Shown here: positions 63,554 through 64,000 of the stretch, one piece after another
Layout: the number at the start of each line of letters is the position of its first letter
Numbering within the stretch: position 1 is the stretch's first letter
NCBI GenBank assembly: GCA_903862645.1
Contig: CAIOZF010000098.1
Location: forward strand, 56,527-120,526
Direction of reading: 5' to 3'
Source of the DNA: an uncultured Gammaproteobacteria bacterium
GTDB lineage: Bacteria > Pseudomonadota > Gammaproteobacteria > Pseudomonadales > Pseudohongiellaceae
Length of the DNA: 64,000 nucleotides
The notes under the pieces: generated by a model
What the model was told of the DNA's origin: nothing
What the model saw: the letters and a program-made list of their open reading frames with translations, nothing else
Database searches by the model: none
Program-made: the position numbers and the translations under genes

Positions 63554-64000
63554 TGCCACGTTATCAATGGATCTCTTTGTTACTGTGGCTCGTGGCACTC
63601 ACACTGGTGGGATGGGCGTTAAGCCAAATGCCGCTAGGCGCTATCGCGCAAACCATGCAGGCACTGACCTGGCCGCAATGGCTGGCGTGGAGTTGCGTGA
63701 ATATCGCGATCATCCTGCTCGGCACCGAACGCTGGCATGTGTTGACCCGCCTTCTTGGATTGCCGGTCACTTTCCTGCAACTGCTATTGATTCGTCAAGC
63801 CGGGCAGACGGTGAGTTTCATCACACCAGGCCCGCAATTCGGCGGCGAGCCCTTGCAAATTTATTGGCTCTACAAGCGCTGCGCCATCGCGATTCACAGC
63901 GCGGTGCTGGCACTCGGAATGGACCGCTTTTTTGAACTTTGGATCAATTTCTCAGTGCTGTTTCTGGGCGTAGCACTGCTGCTTTTTTCCACCACCCAGA
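63553..64000 (+). CDS. Lysylphosphatidylglycerol synthase TM-region family protein, 3' end outside window
   Basis: The first 149 codons of a multi-pass membrane protein of the UPF0104/YbhN (flippase-like) family. The frame starts MPRYQWISLLLWLVALTLVG and has the conserved family core RQAGQTVSFITPGPQFGGEP followed by LQIYWLYKR. Such proteins are linked to lipid or glycolipid transfer across membranes. The ATG overlaps the preceding TGA (TGATG), so it probably works with the CDP-alcohol transferase on a shared lipid product. The gene runs off the right edge. Confidence 0.85.
   Translation, partial: MPRYQWISLLLWLVALTLVGWALSQMPLGAIAQTMQALTWPQWLAWSCVNIAIILLGTERWHVLTRLLGLPVTFLQLLLIRQAGQTVSFITPGPQFGGEPLQIYWLYKRCAIAIHSAVLALGMDRFFELWINFSVLFLGVALLLFSTTQ

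Overview
The window is a GC-rich, gene-dense piece of a gammaproteobacterial chromosome. Its conserved blocks match the Pseudomonas/Cellvibrionales-type gene order: dusB-fis-purH-purD, trpGDC next to crp, anr-like regulator with hemN, trpE-rpe, murU-amgK, lptD-surA-pdxA-rsmA-apaG-apaH, and tsaD/rpsU-yqeY-dnaG-rpoD. No rRNA, tRNA, CRISPR array, prophage, insertion sequence or origin was seen. The lineage call is inferred from gene order and family content only.

Layout. 1-8.9 kb: DUF3426 protein (cut by the left edge), dusB-fis, purine genes, coq7, osmC and crp. 8.5-12.1 kb: dgkA-trpC-trpD-trpG and a hemolysin III family gene. 12.2-15.1 kb: an ompW remnant with an intact terminator, the Fnr/Anr regulator and hemN, with a candidate Anr box before hemN. 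15.1-23.1 kb: NHL propeller protein, two SpoU methyltransferases, a FAD protein, rlmE, a 2OG-oxygenase-like protein, membrane protein, short antitoxin-like gene and O-methyltransferase. 23.1-26.6 kb: pstSCAB. 26.8-32.4 kb: persulfide dioxygenase-rhodanese fusion, CBS protein, secreted peroxiredoxin-like protein, DUF547 and DUF5916 proteins.

32.6-39.0 kb is the most unusual segment. It is a same-strand run of a TlpA-like thioredoxin, a DUF4266 lipoprotein ending in Cys-Gly-Cys-Asn, a DUF3570 outer-membrane beta-barrel, an ApbE-like flavin transferase, DsbD, and an RTX/DUF4214-type protein. Both the DUF3570 protein and the RTX-type protein carry a Dxx(S/T)GA(S/T) heptapeptide, the known target motif of ApbE. 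The inferred role is a cell-envelope thiol/flavin redox system: DsbD and the TlpA-like protein supply reducing power, and ApbE attaches FMN to one or more of the exported partners.

39.1-64 kb: photolyase, trpE-rpe, murU-amgK (peptidoglycan recycling), LPS assembly and rRNA maturation genes, apaH, cca, a KefB-type antiporter, folK-folB, tsaD and the rpsU-yqeY-dnaG-rpoD run. The right edge holds a CDP-alcohol phosphatidyltransferase followed by a flippase-like membrane protein that is cut off.

Two themes recur. REP-like palindromes (GTGGGAGC...GCTCCCAC) sit between genes at five or more places and one appears to lie inside cca. Three genes (dusB, the DUF547 gene, the photolyase) have no ATG/GTG/TTG where homology and ribosome-binding sites place the start, so CTG or ATT/ATC starts are proposed.
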